DNA from: Diploscapter coronatus
Taxonomy: Eukaryota; Nematoda; Chromadorea; Rhabditida; Rhabditidae
Reading direction: 5' to 3'
Length of the DNA: 64,000 bases
NCBI GenBank assembly: GCA_964036155.1
Contig: OZ038423.1
Coordinates: forward strand, 1,612,001-1,676,000
Shown here in pieces: positions 13,401 through 24,175 of this stretch (the stretch's first letter is position 1; the number at the start of each line of letters is the position of its first letter). The notes under the pieces were generated by a model. It was not told the DNA's origin, did not search any database, and saw nothing but the letters and a program-made list of their open reading frames with translations. Position numbers and translations under genes: made by a program.

Positions 13401-15878
13401 TCCGACAAATCACCGATGTCATCTTTTGTATACAGACACGAAATTAGCAGTTTCTTTCCTAAAATGCATTTTTCAATAGATTTTTAGTCATAATTAGAAT
13501 CCATTTATAAAAAAAAATAGTAGGCAAAGATATAGACGTTCAATTTTCATCAATTTATAACTGTAGATTTATTAGATTTTGTCTGGCCATTCGAAAGCCG
13601 CACGACATTCAAGACATACGAAATAGTGTGTATGGTTAGGGTAAGCTGTTGGCTGATAGGCTTTCTTTTCCCACACTATTTCGCATGTGTTTGAGATTTT
13701 GAATGTCGCGCGGTGTTTACAACGTTGCCTTTTTGCTTACTATCTTTATTAGTAGGCATATTTTGTGTAGATGTTTAGTTGAAAACCTACCAGCTCTGAT
13801 GATAATCGTGTTAGTGTCATAATCCATGGCTCCCGATGAGATCTCGACGGGATTTTCCTCGTTTCCGATTTCGTTGCTGCGCACATTCGCAATCGGATTT
13901 CCTGATTTATCCGAGTCTGCATCCGTTTCTTCACTTTCGCCAGCTAAAACACAGCGTTTTTGTTATGTTTCAGATTTTTATGCAATGTTTACTCTTTGCA
14001 ATATAATTGAGTTAGGAGAAATGACATAATAGACTTTCTGAGATTAAATCAGAGTCATATAATTTATTGACTGACTGTGCCATAAATGATTGAGTCGTAA
14101 AATAAATTGAATGTGGGAGTTTAAGTATGTCTATTCTTTGTCAATAACTAAATATCGTAATGTTCAAACAACAACCCTAGTTTTCAAGTGTCATTTACGA
14201 GTATCCTATGAGTTCAGATTTGTAACTACAATTATTCACAGCCTCTCGGCCTACAATACAAGATAGGCATTTAACACAGGCTGAAATATGTGATACGGCG
14301 TTCGCAAAGTTATATATCTTGCTGAATTTCTCAGTGGGATTTGCTAAGGGAGTACATGCAGCTGGCGTGTGTCACGTTGAGCGCTCAGTTTGCATTGCAT
14401 TACCTTATTGTCTGACTTGCAGTAAGGAACCCCCCTTTCCTTCTTGGCTCTTCCTTTGTCCGTCCATTTTGTGACCGAAGAAGTGAAGAGCTCTTGGCGT
14501 TTGTCATCGGATACCAACTTATAGAGGAAAAGGAAGGGAAGCGAAAAGGCGAGAAGAAGAATAAAACGGCCCCTCCCCGTTTGAATGCGAATTTGCATAG
14601 CCATTCAGATGACACACGAAAACGAAGAAGAATGAGTGAATGCAAATGCAATCGCTCGGAATATAATCGATAATTATCAGATCCGCGTTTTTGTTCGAGT
14701 CAGCTCTCAAGAATAGAAGAAAATAAATGCCATTAATTTGCCAGATAATCAATGAAAAACCTGAGATTTCACAAGCGATTTTCATGCTATTCGATCCGAA
14801 ATTCATTGACCTCGAGATTCGAAAAAAAATTTCTTTCACAATAGAATCTCAAGTCATTCCATTGCCAGATCGATTTTTTTCGAGACTTTCGATATTAACA
14901 GAAAAATCCTCATCAACAAATGGGTGTGTGTGTATATGCAGAATCGGTTAAATATGCCAGCCGGCTTACAGAAAGAAGAGGAAACAAGTACCGAGTTTCT
15001 GTATTGGGACAAAGGCTGAAAGGCTCGGCCGATGTGTCATCTGTCCAAACAATACCTAACTAATCACTGCCAAAATAGGAAAGGGGAAAGACTCCCTTTA
15101 TTCATTCATTCACATTGCAACATTCTCAATGTGAGAGGAACAGAACGCGCAGAATAGGCAGAATAGCACCTCATCGAATATGCTAATTTCCCTCTCTTTC
15201 TTCACTATACTAACATAGTGCCGATTGGCAATGAAAAGTGGATTATATGGCTACTTGGATTGTCCGTCACTTCGCCAAGTCTTACGAAATCGTATGAAGA
15301 AAAACTCCATTACCTTAGAAAAAGTGGCGAAAAATGCAAATCGGCAATTATTTCTAATTAAATTTAGCGCACTAAATTTAGTCAAAGAATTTCAAGGACA
15401 AAGCTGAAAATGACTGCTTTGGAATGAAAGAGTTCTTCCCGAATTGATTGTGCATTGAGAGAGAAGAGAGAAGGCACGAAGATGGGGGAGGGGGACTCTG
15501 AAATGACATCCACAAGCAGCTCAAATGCTATTAGCAAATCCCACAAGGAAAAAGACGACAGAAAATCCCCCATATTTTAGAGATTTTAGATGGAGATTGG
15601 AGAGCAAAGAAATCGAAACAGAACAAGATAAATGTCAATTTCAGGCTTATTCTAATTGATACAAGCTGATCTTCACTAATTAATGCACCTCTCAGGGCGC
15701 GTTTACACTTTTTAGCATCTTTTAAATGTCAAGCGATTCTACGTGTAAATTTCTGACACGATGCCAAAAAGTATGGACACGATCTTAAAAATCTGAATTT
15801 AGATTGTTCCTTACCAGGCCTCGAATAAATCAACCGACTGTAGCTACATAGTAAGAGTAGCAGAATCAACGGAGGCAT
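10474..15878 (-). CDS. rig-3: GPI-anchored 3xIg + FN3 neuronal surface protein, RIG-3-like
   Basis: Fourteen exons in phase give about 528 aa. The first exon (15815-15878) encodes a signal peptide starting MPPLILLLLLCSYS. Then come an acidic linker, Ig1 (SCLYTKDD ... YECAAR), Ig2 (TIDCGVV ... VSCVHV), Ig3 (IYCNVS ... YRCEVSN), one fibronectin III domain (PFEPKVTLHEA ... ATDYVFKFRQIS), and a Ser/Asp-rich linker. It ends in a short hydrophobic tail (MSFWTTIILFSLIRIF) with no cytoplasmic part, as in GPI-anchored proteins. This layout matches C. elegans RIG-3, which acts at cholinergic synapses; the orthology is inferred from architecture only. Introns include a 1.9-kb first intron, one GC donor (at 12269) and three hairpin elements. 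A 26-nt exon (13243-13268) is needed to keep phase between the two halves of Ig1. Confidence 0.8.
11849..11937. repeat. Hairpin element in a RIG-3-like intron
   Basis: Arms acgagacat...gaaatagt (11849-11870) and the inverse near 11914-11937 pair with few mismatches. The inner part (ataagctttctttttccaca) closely matches the element at 13597-13713, so both belong to one family. Confidence 0.65.
12577..12661. repeat. Hairpin element in a RIG-3-like intron
   Basis: ttcgtagctct at the left pairs with agggctacgaa at the right; the inner edge carries the acgaaatagtatgg motif shared with neighbouring hairpins. Confidence 0.5.
13048..13070. repeat. (GAAA)n microsatellite
   Basis: About five tandem GAAA units inside an intron of the RIG-3-like gene. 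Confidence 0.8.
13597..13713. repeat. 117-bp hairpin element in a RIG-3-like intron
   Basis: ccgcacgacattcaa at the left is matched by an inverse copy (ttgaatgtcgcgcgg) at the right; inside them acgaaatagtgtg pairs with cacactatttcg. Same family as 11849-11937. Confidence 0.7.
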
Positions 15879-16180
15879 TACCTAAAAGCTGATCTTCATT
15901 GAATGAAACGGAGAAAAATCGATCGAATTCAAAAGCTTTTGCAGCATTGTACTGCCAACGCAAGCTGCGCTACATCCTCACACAATGCTTGTAGAGGGAA
16001 GAGAGGGAAAAGACACAGGTTTACAGAAACATTGACTGAAAGACTGCTGAAATGCTGAAGTGAGTTTGGAAGAGCAAAACAATGTGCAAACAGAGAAGAG
16101 AGAAGACAAGATTAGGGGAGAGAGTTGCCAAAAACATGAAACCACAAGTCGAAAGTTAAAGGTGTTTTAAGTTCTGAATT

Positions 16181-16265
16181 TTGCAACCTGACGAAGTAGT
16201 GTCTTGGATTACGAGAGAACAGGCAAATCCTCTCCCTCATCCCATACTATTTCGCAAGTTGCAAA
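16181..16265. repeat. Hairpin element upstream of the RIG-3-like gene
   Basis: ttgcaacctgacgaagtagt (16181-16200) is matched inversely by actatttcgcaagttgcaa ending about 16264. It carries the same cgaaatagt core as the intron hairpins nearby. Confidence 0.6.
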
Positions 16266-17496
16266 GTTGCGAATATTCCAAGTTGCCAAAAGTTGATGGG
16301 ATCTTGAAACTTCAGACAAAGAGTGAGGAGAAATTCTTTTACTCTAAAAGGAGAAAGGGAGAGAAAGAGAGCCCAGTCAGCCACATATGGAACTGAGACC
16401 ACGCCCACTTAGAGAAGGAATATCTTTTCCTCCCGACTAAAAAGCTCAGTGCAAATGGCAGCAAATTAGTTATTTAGTCCCAGAACAACAATTCTTTTTT
16501 CGCAAGCAGATCTAAGCGGAGCTTAAACCAAACTCTCCGTGTTTTCGATGCGCGCTTCTAAAAGCCAAATTTCGCAATAAAAATTTGCCACGTACGCCCC
16601 TTTACGTGTGCAAATTGTCTAAAGTCGAATTTTGTAGTGGGGGGTACCCTTGCCCCTAAAATTTTGCCATTCTGACTGAAAGTCTGTCTAACAATGAGTC
16701 TGTTCGCTCGAGAAAGGTTGGAATTTTAAAGATTCGCAAAGAAATGCGCACCGCGCAGAAATGGATTTTGGAAGTTTGGCTCTCGAATAGATTTCTCTTT
16801 GTCTCATAGCCGTTGTGGGGCATAATCCGACTATACGGGCGGCCGAGGCAGACGCAGGGGAAAGTGAATGAAAATGAAACTGCAAAGAGAAAGGCCAAAG
16901 GGGAGGGAAGAATGGTGAAATCTCTGGGCAACAAAACAATGCGGACAAAGGGATGCATACTAGAGCAGTGTGCAATACAAACGAGCAGCAGCAACGGGTT
17001 AAAAATTCACACATGGAAAAGGCGAAAAGCTTTGGTCAGTTACAGTAATCCCCAAAAATTAGAATTTTGATAAAATCAATAAAGAGAGAATGGTCTGTGA
17101 CTGTATCATGCACACATTGTGCAAAGCACTTCTCCCTTTGTTTCACATTTTCAAGGGCCTCTCTCCCTCTTTTCCAAGCCCTTTTAACTAGACGAACCGC
17201 AAACAACTGACTGTGAGAGGGCCAGAGGAAGAGTATCCCTCTCGCTCTCTCGCATTTCAACACCTTCACTTAAACAATCAGGCTCGAAAGGATATCATCA
17301 TTCCATCGCCAATGCTATGATTTTCATAGCTATTTCGATCTCAAATTCAGATTTAGAAGATCCGGAATTTAGTAAATACGAATTTTCCTAAAGTCGTATG
17401 GATAAAGTTTTGAATTTTCAGCGTTTATTAAGTTCGTCCTGGAAAATAACAACTCGAAACCCGAATGAATAAATAACCAACAAAAGTGTATACTTA

Positions 17497-17648
17497 CAAG
17501 CGGACTTCTCAAAATTCGACCTGTACAAAAATAGTGTACCTTTTCGAGGCAGGAAAATACTTGCTCTTTTCTTTATCTCAATATAGCATACTTTTTCTGC
17601 GAGTCGGTTTGTGGGCTTTCGCGGCTCGAATTTTGAAAAGTCTGCTTG
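17497..17648. repeat. 152-bp hairpin element, second family
   Basis: A 23-nt arm (17497-17519, containing gacttctcaaaattcga) returns inverted at 17626-17648 with two mismatches. The arm is similar to that of the element at 62351-62464. Confidence 0.7.
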
Positions 17649-17676
17649 GAAAACGCGAGATTCTTTGATTTGCCTC

Positions 17677-20175
17677 TCATTTTGCAGCGAAATTCCTGTC
17701 CATATAGCCGTGGCTCCTCTGCAGATTCTTCTTGTTGCTCTGCAATCGCTGTTCAACCGTCAACCCCTCGGCTGCCGAATTCAACTGACTTCTGTAAGAG
17801 TAGACATTTTTGGTGATTTTCAAAAATATTCATAGTCACAAGGCGAAATTATAAGGTTAGAAGGCGTAGGCTTTTTCGTAATATTTTGACCAGTGGTTAC
17901 ATATGCAAAATTTATAATCTTTTCAAAATATTCTAATTTTCATTCAAACCTGATGAAACTGGGCGCCTTCTTTTCCGCAGCTTCCTTTTCTTCTTGTTGA
18001 CGGTCCTGCTCCGACTTGATTTGATGCTTTGAACGCAAATTACTGCGCCAATCAACATTTGCCTGGATTTGCTTTCTTTAGAATTTTTTTTTTTAATTCT
18101 CCAACCTGAAACTCGGCGAGTTTCGCAGCCCGTCTCTCCTCATCAGTCGTTTCCCTGCTCTTTTTCGCAGAAGTCGACGGCTCAGGTGCTGGAGGACTCG
18201 CTTCCCTTTTCAATGAATCGTTTTTGAACATTCTGAAATCAACTTTATCGTCGTTTTTTTTAATTCAAAGATAATTTTAACTCTGATAAATTACCGTACC
18301 TTCACAATTTGAAACCCCAATTTAGTGGATGTTCATTTAAAAATAAAAGCGTCGGAACTTCTATTTGAAAGAAAATACGAAACAATTTATATTCTACCTA
18401 GGTGAACTGCTCGGACTCCTGGAATCGTGTCTGCGTCTCTGCCCCTTCTCTCTGTCTGCTTTGTCCGCTTCTTTTCTCCTCTCCTCGTCAGACGAGCTGT
18501 CGTGCCTTCTTCGTGGCTGTCTTCTGGGCGGAGAACGATTTGGTGGAGACTCGTGTCTTTGTCTTCTGAAATAAAAAATAAGCAAAATAACTCTACGTAA
18601 TTTAAAAAAAAAATATTGTCACATTTTTACGAAGAAAAAAATAAAAATATATGCCTCAAAATTTCAAGATCTTTTCCCTGTAAATTGTGACGAGTTTATT
18701 ATCGTTATAATTTAAAGTAAGATAAGACGGAACCTAGGTGGAGACCGCCTTCTAATAGGTGACCGTCTTCGTGGGGAGGGTGATCGTCTCCTGATTGGGG
18801 AATCACGCCTTCTTGGCTCTCGAGGGGACTCCTGAAACTATCTAAATTAGAAAAAAAAACGGGGTGGCGTTTTCTTAACTCTCCGCATTCCTAGATTCCC
18901 TACCTTTTCTATCCGCCTGTAAATACAGGAGATAAAAAATCGAAAAAATGAATACCTCCTTGGTTTTCCGCCTTTCGTGCTTCGAAGGCTCAGAATCCGA
19001 CGAGTCGTGGCGTTTCCTTCTAGCTTCCCGCTTTGGAGATTCTTCTTTAGACGAAGGGCGTCTTTTCCGTTCCACTTTAGGCGACTTTTCTCTGCGAGAC
19101 TCCGATCTATCGCGGGATTTCTCCTGAAATGAAACTAAATAAAGCCAGTACTCTGTAAAATTCGACAGGTCATCATGCTCACTACTTATAAAATCCATCA
19201 AATTTAAAGCTAGGAGTCGATGAATTCACAAATTATGATCGTGGTGAACTGTTAAAGTTATACAAGTGGCGCAAATTATAGAAAGAAACTCAACCCAACC
19301 TTTTTGTGCCGTTTATCGTCTTCACTCGACTCTTCAGAGGAGCTGTCCTCGCTGCTGCTTTCCTTTCTTCGTTTCGTCTTCTCCTTTTTGTGTTTCTTCT
19401 TTTTCTTGTCCTTGTCCTTGCTCATCATGTCCTTCAGCAGTTTATGCATTTTCATTTTCATCAGCGGATTCTCGAGAATTTCCGCTTTCCGCAGCTCTTG
19501 TTTCAGCTGAAATTTATTTTCTTTTACAAAATTGAATAAATCTATCTACGTTATTCCTCATTCCTCAGCGTTTATTTCTGTAATTTTCCAGAAAATAGGA
19601 TGACATACAAAATCGGACAATTTGGACAATTCGTAGCTTCGTAGCCCATAGCTAAGGGCATAAGGCAAGGTAGGAAGATATCCTTTCCCATATTATTTCA
19701 TAGACTAAGAAGCTACGAATTATCCAGGCTGCTCAAAGTCGTGAAGATGAAAAATACAATAGGCAGAAAAACTTACTTTGAATGCGACGAGTGGATCTTC
19801 AGTTTTGACGACGTTCATTTGCAGGCTGCTTTTTTTGGCAGCATCTTCGCTCGATCGTCTTTGTACTGTCCTCTCCCCGATGATCGCATCGATCCGCTCG
19901 GGAGCCTGTGCCAAAACTGCGTCCGAATACTTTTCGAAATTCTTGTCCACCTGAAATATAATACGCGTTTAAATGCAATTTTTCTATAAATCTCAAGAAT
20001 AAAAGAATGTTTGAAAAGTTTTGTCGAGCTAAAGAACAAATAGCACAGATAACTTTGAAAATGATAAGTTTTTTTTTTCTTTTCTAACCTTTTTTCCAAG
20101 CAGATAATCCTCCCGATTGACTTCCGACTTCGCTCCATCGTACATCCATTTTATGTCCTTGTCATCCTTCGACAT
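17677..20175 (-). CDS. cwc-25: Pre-mRNA-splicing factor CWC25-like
   Basis: Nine exons in phase, about 418 aa (human CWC25 is about 425). Seen: an N-terminal WMYDGAKSEVNREDYLLGKK block matching the CWC25 WMY...VNRDEYLLG motif; a conserved helix (LVAFKLKQELRKAEILENP); Lys-rich (KDKDKKKKKHKKEKTKRR) and Ser/Glu-rich stretches; three RS-like blocks (RRRSPSPRRRSPIRRRSPP); and the C-terminal region (DWRSNLRSKHQ ... SHGYMDRNF) that matches the end of the family. Known role: catalytic step I factor joining the spliceosome before branching. The start chosen (20175) lies 8 nt after tttcag, which fits trans-splicing. Oddity: the usual N-terminal 70-80 residues (Cir_N-type domain with a SWHP-like motif) are not found upstream, so either an exon was missed or the protein is N-terminally short. 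Confidence 0.85.
19624..19725. repeat. Hairpin element in a CWC25-like intron
   Basis: ggacaattcgtagcttc at the left is matched inversely by agctacgaattatcc at the right. The inner edge (cccatattatttca) resembles the cacactatttcg edge of the neighbouring hairpins. Confidence 0.6.
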
Positions 20176-21211
20176 TTTCCGGTCTGAAAATTTAAAAACT
20201 AGCATCTCGACGAATAAAAAGGTAAATTTGAATTTCGAAAACAATGAAAAGTTAGAGCGCAGAGTGGAATGAGACAGAGCAGGAAAGATGTAGAGAACGC
20301 AAGCAGGTCGACAAGAACCATATTCCGCTATTATTTTTTTGCTCAAGATAATGTATACTGTGATAACTAAGACTTTGATTAAAAAACGAAATAAAAATTG
20401 ATTTTGAACGAAAGAATCGGGATTTTTCGAACCCCGAAATAAGCACGTTTCCGCAAGCTTTAAACTCCTTGCAGGTTTTCGCAGGAGAAAATTTGGTGTT
20501 AATTTTTGGCACATAGCGGTTTCAGAAGGTTCATTGTCGATCTAGGGACGGTTTTTCATGACATTCGGCCTTTGAAGGGTACTTGCTACTCATTTTTAGG
20601 GTCCTCTCACTAACACTGTTACATGCCGCACATTTACAGAGGAGCTGAACTTGTGCTCTTTAGGACAGATGTTAAGCAATTGTGACTGTTAGTAGGAATC
20701 TGCCGTAATTCTAGAACTAACAAATCAAGAAAATTTCGAGCGAAAACGAAAAAATGCCAGTCGAAAATTAATAGTGGTCACTCTGCTCGCCGTTTACAGA
20801 GTTGCGACAAGCGGAGGATATAAATAGTGGAACAAGCTGATCTTCCTCTATTATAAATTTTGCTCGAAAAGAACAAAGTCATGGACTATCACACGGAAAT
20901 TCAGTTATGTGGATGGAGGAAGCAACACGGAATGTTTCAACAGTTATCAAATTAAAATGACATCGACTATCGACTATCGACTATGGTAAATATTATTCAT
21001 TTCTGATTTCTGATTTTCTTTTAAACTATTCTAATGCATGCTAAATTTTATTCAGATGACGAATCTATAAATCATGAATAAATGATTTCGAAAATTCTTT
21101 TAAAAATTATACCGATCAATATGATCACAACTAAAAATAAAATGTGATAATGAAAATGCATCTAAAATGTGCTATTCTTAACCTACTCAATGATAGTGCA
21201 CCTTCTTATGG
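20176..21211. other. Intergenic, CWC25-like to cystathionine-lyase-like
   Basis: No exon recognised. A fourth copy of the 12-mer aagctgatcttc lies near 20834 and a short tandem repeat (tcgacta, three units) at 20963-20985. Confidence 0.4.
20963..20985. repeat. Three tandem tcgacta units
   Basis: tcgactatcgactatcgact: three 7-nt units in AT-rich intergenic sequence. Confidence 0.7.
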
Positions 21212-23478
21212 CTAGATTTTAGAGAGAGCCTGATCCAAGTCTGCGATTAGATCTTCAACATTTTCTATTCCAACGCTAAATTATCGTTTTTGAATTTAAA
21301 ACAATCAATCAGAATTTACCTAAATCTGATCATTCCTTCATGAATAGTTCCTGGCCGGCCCTTGGAAATCAATTGTTTTCCATGACTCATCGACAAAGGA
21401 TGCTCCATCAGAGATTCAGTTTCTCCCAGGGAAATTGCATGCTCGATAACTCGGATAGACTAATAAAGTTGAAAATATTTTTGAATGAAATGATCTCTCT
21501 TTTACCTGCACAACTTTAGCTGCATTCTCTGCAGTTCCAACATTGAAAGCGATCATTCCAGAGAATTTCTTCATTAGCTGTTTGGTATATTTATGCCCAG
21601 GGTGTGACTCCAAACCAGGATAGGTTACACTTTTGACCTGAAGAAAAAACATTTGAAAGATTCGAAAATAGAATTTTCTCTGCCTAGGATGTTTCTCGAG
21701 GTGTTCCGCAATGATCATTGGATTGTCGGAGATTCTTTCCATTCGAACTGCCAGAGTTTTCAGACCTCGAGCCAGAAGTGAAGCGTCGAATAGAGACTAA
21801 ACCAGAAGATTTATGTTTTACTGGATAAAAAAACTCATCATAGAACTTCCAGTCGTCAACTGCTGCGATTTCAAGCGTCTCCAGTTTGCCTCATCCTTGC
21901 AGCTGACACAACCTCCAATCACGTCTGTGTGACCTCCAATGTATTTCGAGCTAAATGAACAAATTTTGGAGATAAACTTTCAGAAAGTTGACCAGCTATG
22001 AAGAACCAAATCAGCTCCAAATTTGATAGGCTGGACCAGATAGGGAGAGGCGAAGGTTGTATCGATCAGATACAATGCCTGAGTTTATCAATTTATCGAT
22101 CTACTTTCCAAGATGATTAATGATGATTAGTGTTAGAGTATATTCACTCACTCTCCTATTTTTTCTCCAATCTCTACTCCACATTCCTTTTATCTCTTCT
22201 CTCTTCGTCCATACCTTAGTGGCTGCACTCTCTTTCTTTTCCCTCTCATATCCTCGTGTTGGGTTATGACATGCTTGACTGACTGACTGGCTATAAAAGG
22301 ATTACGCATAACAATTAGAAATAGTGCTATCCTCAATTCATAGCTATCAAGTTGAATACGATTTGTACCTTATGCTTGTGTGCCACGGCCATAGTTCCCA
22401 GGATATTAGGCACTGGCATCGTTGGATTGCCGATCATTTCGCAGAAGACGAGCTAAAGGACTTATCGACTTATTGCCCATTTCTTCAGGTTCGATATGAC
22501 AAATTAGCGAAATGGTTTCTCTACTCGCACTAGTTCTCATTTATTACTACGATACTTCATTATTATTCCCTCAAATTCAGCCCACCATTCATTCATTTTA
22601 CTTTCTTTACCTTCGTATTCGGTTTCATCGCTTTCTCAACAGCATCTGTGCAATTATCCCCTTCCGCATCGACGTCGATGAAAGTTATCTGAAAATAACA
22701 TGAAAGTAATTACTTTTCGTGAAAAACTAACTTCAACTCCGAATTTCTTCATGGTGTCCATCAAAAAAGAAAATGTGCTAGAATAGACTGGAATCAGACA
22801 GATCTGAACTTGAAGCCAATTCCTTCGTGCTAAACATAGATTTTACCAAATGCGCTCCACCCTCCAAGAATTCCATAAACACAGCAGTTCCAGCGGCCAA
22901 TCCAGAGCTATATAACAGAGTTCCCTGACCTGAATTTCGTTATTTTTACTATCTTATGAAAATGTTCAAACCTTGTTCAAGTTCGTTAATGATCACCTCG
23001 ACGTTCTCGGTAGTTGGGTTGCCGCATCGCTGATAGCAATAATTTGAGCCCTGAATGCTTTGAATTTTCAAAATTTATTTTAGAAGATGATAAAAGTTAA
23101 AAAAGAATATTTGACTGTTACATGATTAGGCTCGGCCCATCGTTCGACTTCTTGAATCGATAAGTTGTGGTTTGATAAATCGGCACCACGACAGGGTCGA
23201 CATTCTCCAGAGACTTGGCGTGAGATGCCTGGAGACAAGTGTCGACGTGCAGCTTGGCGAAACTAAATTAGTGGTCTTCTTCAAAAATTCATTAATAAAT
23301 AATTAAAGAATGAAGATAAATTTAAGATAAAAATATATAAATTTGAATAATGGGAAACTCACTTATCCCCCAATTTGTCGTATCCAGCATTTTTACCGTG
23401 AGGGAAAGCGAAGCTAAACAAAGACTAATGAACTTTTGATCAAAGCGCGAAAGGGCTAAGTTTATTGGCTCACCTCAT
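21212..23478 (-). CDS. Cystathionine gamma-lyase-family PLP enzyme, possibly decaying
   Basis: Fourteen exons, about 413 aa if lesions are ignored (family about 400). Seen: VVVPIYQTTTY, then NYCYQRCGNPTTENVE (the YSRxGNPT region), SSGLAAGTA, LYLIDTTFASPYLVQP (Asp that contacts PLP), HSCSKYIGGHTDVIGG with the PLP lysine, LLARGLKTLAVRMER, VTYPGLESHPGH, SLGETESLMEHP, and the end DLIADLDQALSKI. Family role: C-S bond cleavage in transsulfuration, releasing cysteine (or H2S) from cystathionine; beta-lyase or methionine gamma-lyase activity is also possible. Oddities: a one-base shift in exon 3 between YQTTTY and IQEVERW; the intron after 21839 would start AT instead of GT; and the junction near 21683 has no phase-correct GT donor. 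The gene may be a recent pseudogene or carry assembly errors. Confidence 0.82.
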
Positions 23479-24175
23479 TCTCGTGTCGAAAATCTCGAAA
23501 ACACACTGATAAAGTGCTACTGTCTTGTGAATGCCAATGTCTTATATAATCCCCAACGTGGTGCTATCTATTAAACTGTACAAAATGTCAGAATGCCTAA
23601 AATAAAGATAATGATAAATGAACGTTAATATAGAGATAAAACAATATGGCGGCAAAATAGAAATATTCAAGAAGTTTGAAAAATAAATTAAATTTTATTT
23701 GCAAATAAAAAAAAACATTAATTTCGGAGAAATATTGCACTAATGTCAAATGATTTCCCTTAATTCATATTTCGTAGCATTTTATTCGAGGCGTAATCGA
23801 AAATTCTTCCGAAGATACTATACTTTGATTTATTATCGTCGTCGAATTGTCATCATTTTCAGTTTCCACGTATCAAATTAGATGTTTGTTCAGATTCCGA
23901 ATTCGGAGAAGTTTTATCGTATGGCTGTAGAATCTTTTCTCCATATCAATCAGTATTATATTCTCGAAAGTCAAATGAATAAAAAGATGGTTATTTCAGC
24001 CGATAATTTATCATAATGATGATTTATTTTAAATTAGTAAGAATAGCACATATGATGAAAATACACTTTGAAATGGTTGAAGCTGTTTTTCGGAATTAAA
24101 AATAATAATATGCAGAACACACGAAGTTAATAGTCAATTGTACATGAGAAATGGCAATAATAAAAAATAAAATCA
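23479..24175. other. Intergenic; no feature seen
   Basis: AT-rich DNA between the lyase-like gene and FMO copy 1. No exon, hairpin or repeat was recognised. Confidence 0.4.

Larger units (their letters stand above)
15879..17676. other. Upstream region of the RIG-3-like gene
   Basis: 1.8 kb without recognisable exons. It holds two hairpin elements (16181-16265 and 17497-17648) and a 12-mer repeat (aagctgatcttc) directly upstream of the RIG-3-like start. Long open frames on both strands are low-complexity and lack splice support. Confidence 0.45.

Noticed and set aside
16656..17014. Overlapping 100-aa frames upstream of the RIG-3-like gene
   Set aside because: Cys/Phe/Ser-rich translations on both strands in purine/pyrimidine-skewed DNA; no motif.
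18880..18916. Extra 37-nt exon in the CWC25-like gene
   Set aside because: It has splice-like ends but its length (1 mod 3) would break the frame; direct joining of 18956 to 18831 keeps phase.
17677..23478. Operon of CWC25-like and lyase-like genes
   Set aside because: The spacing (about 1 kb) is far above the 100-400 nt of typical nematode operons.
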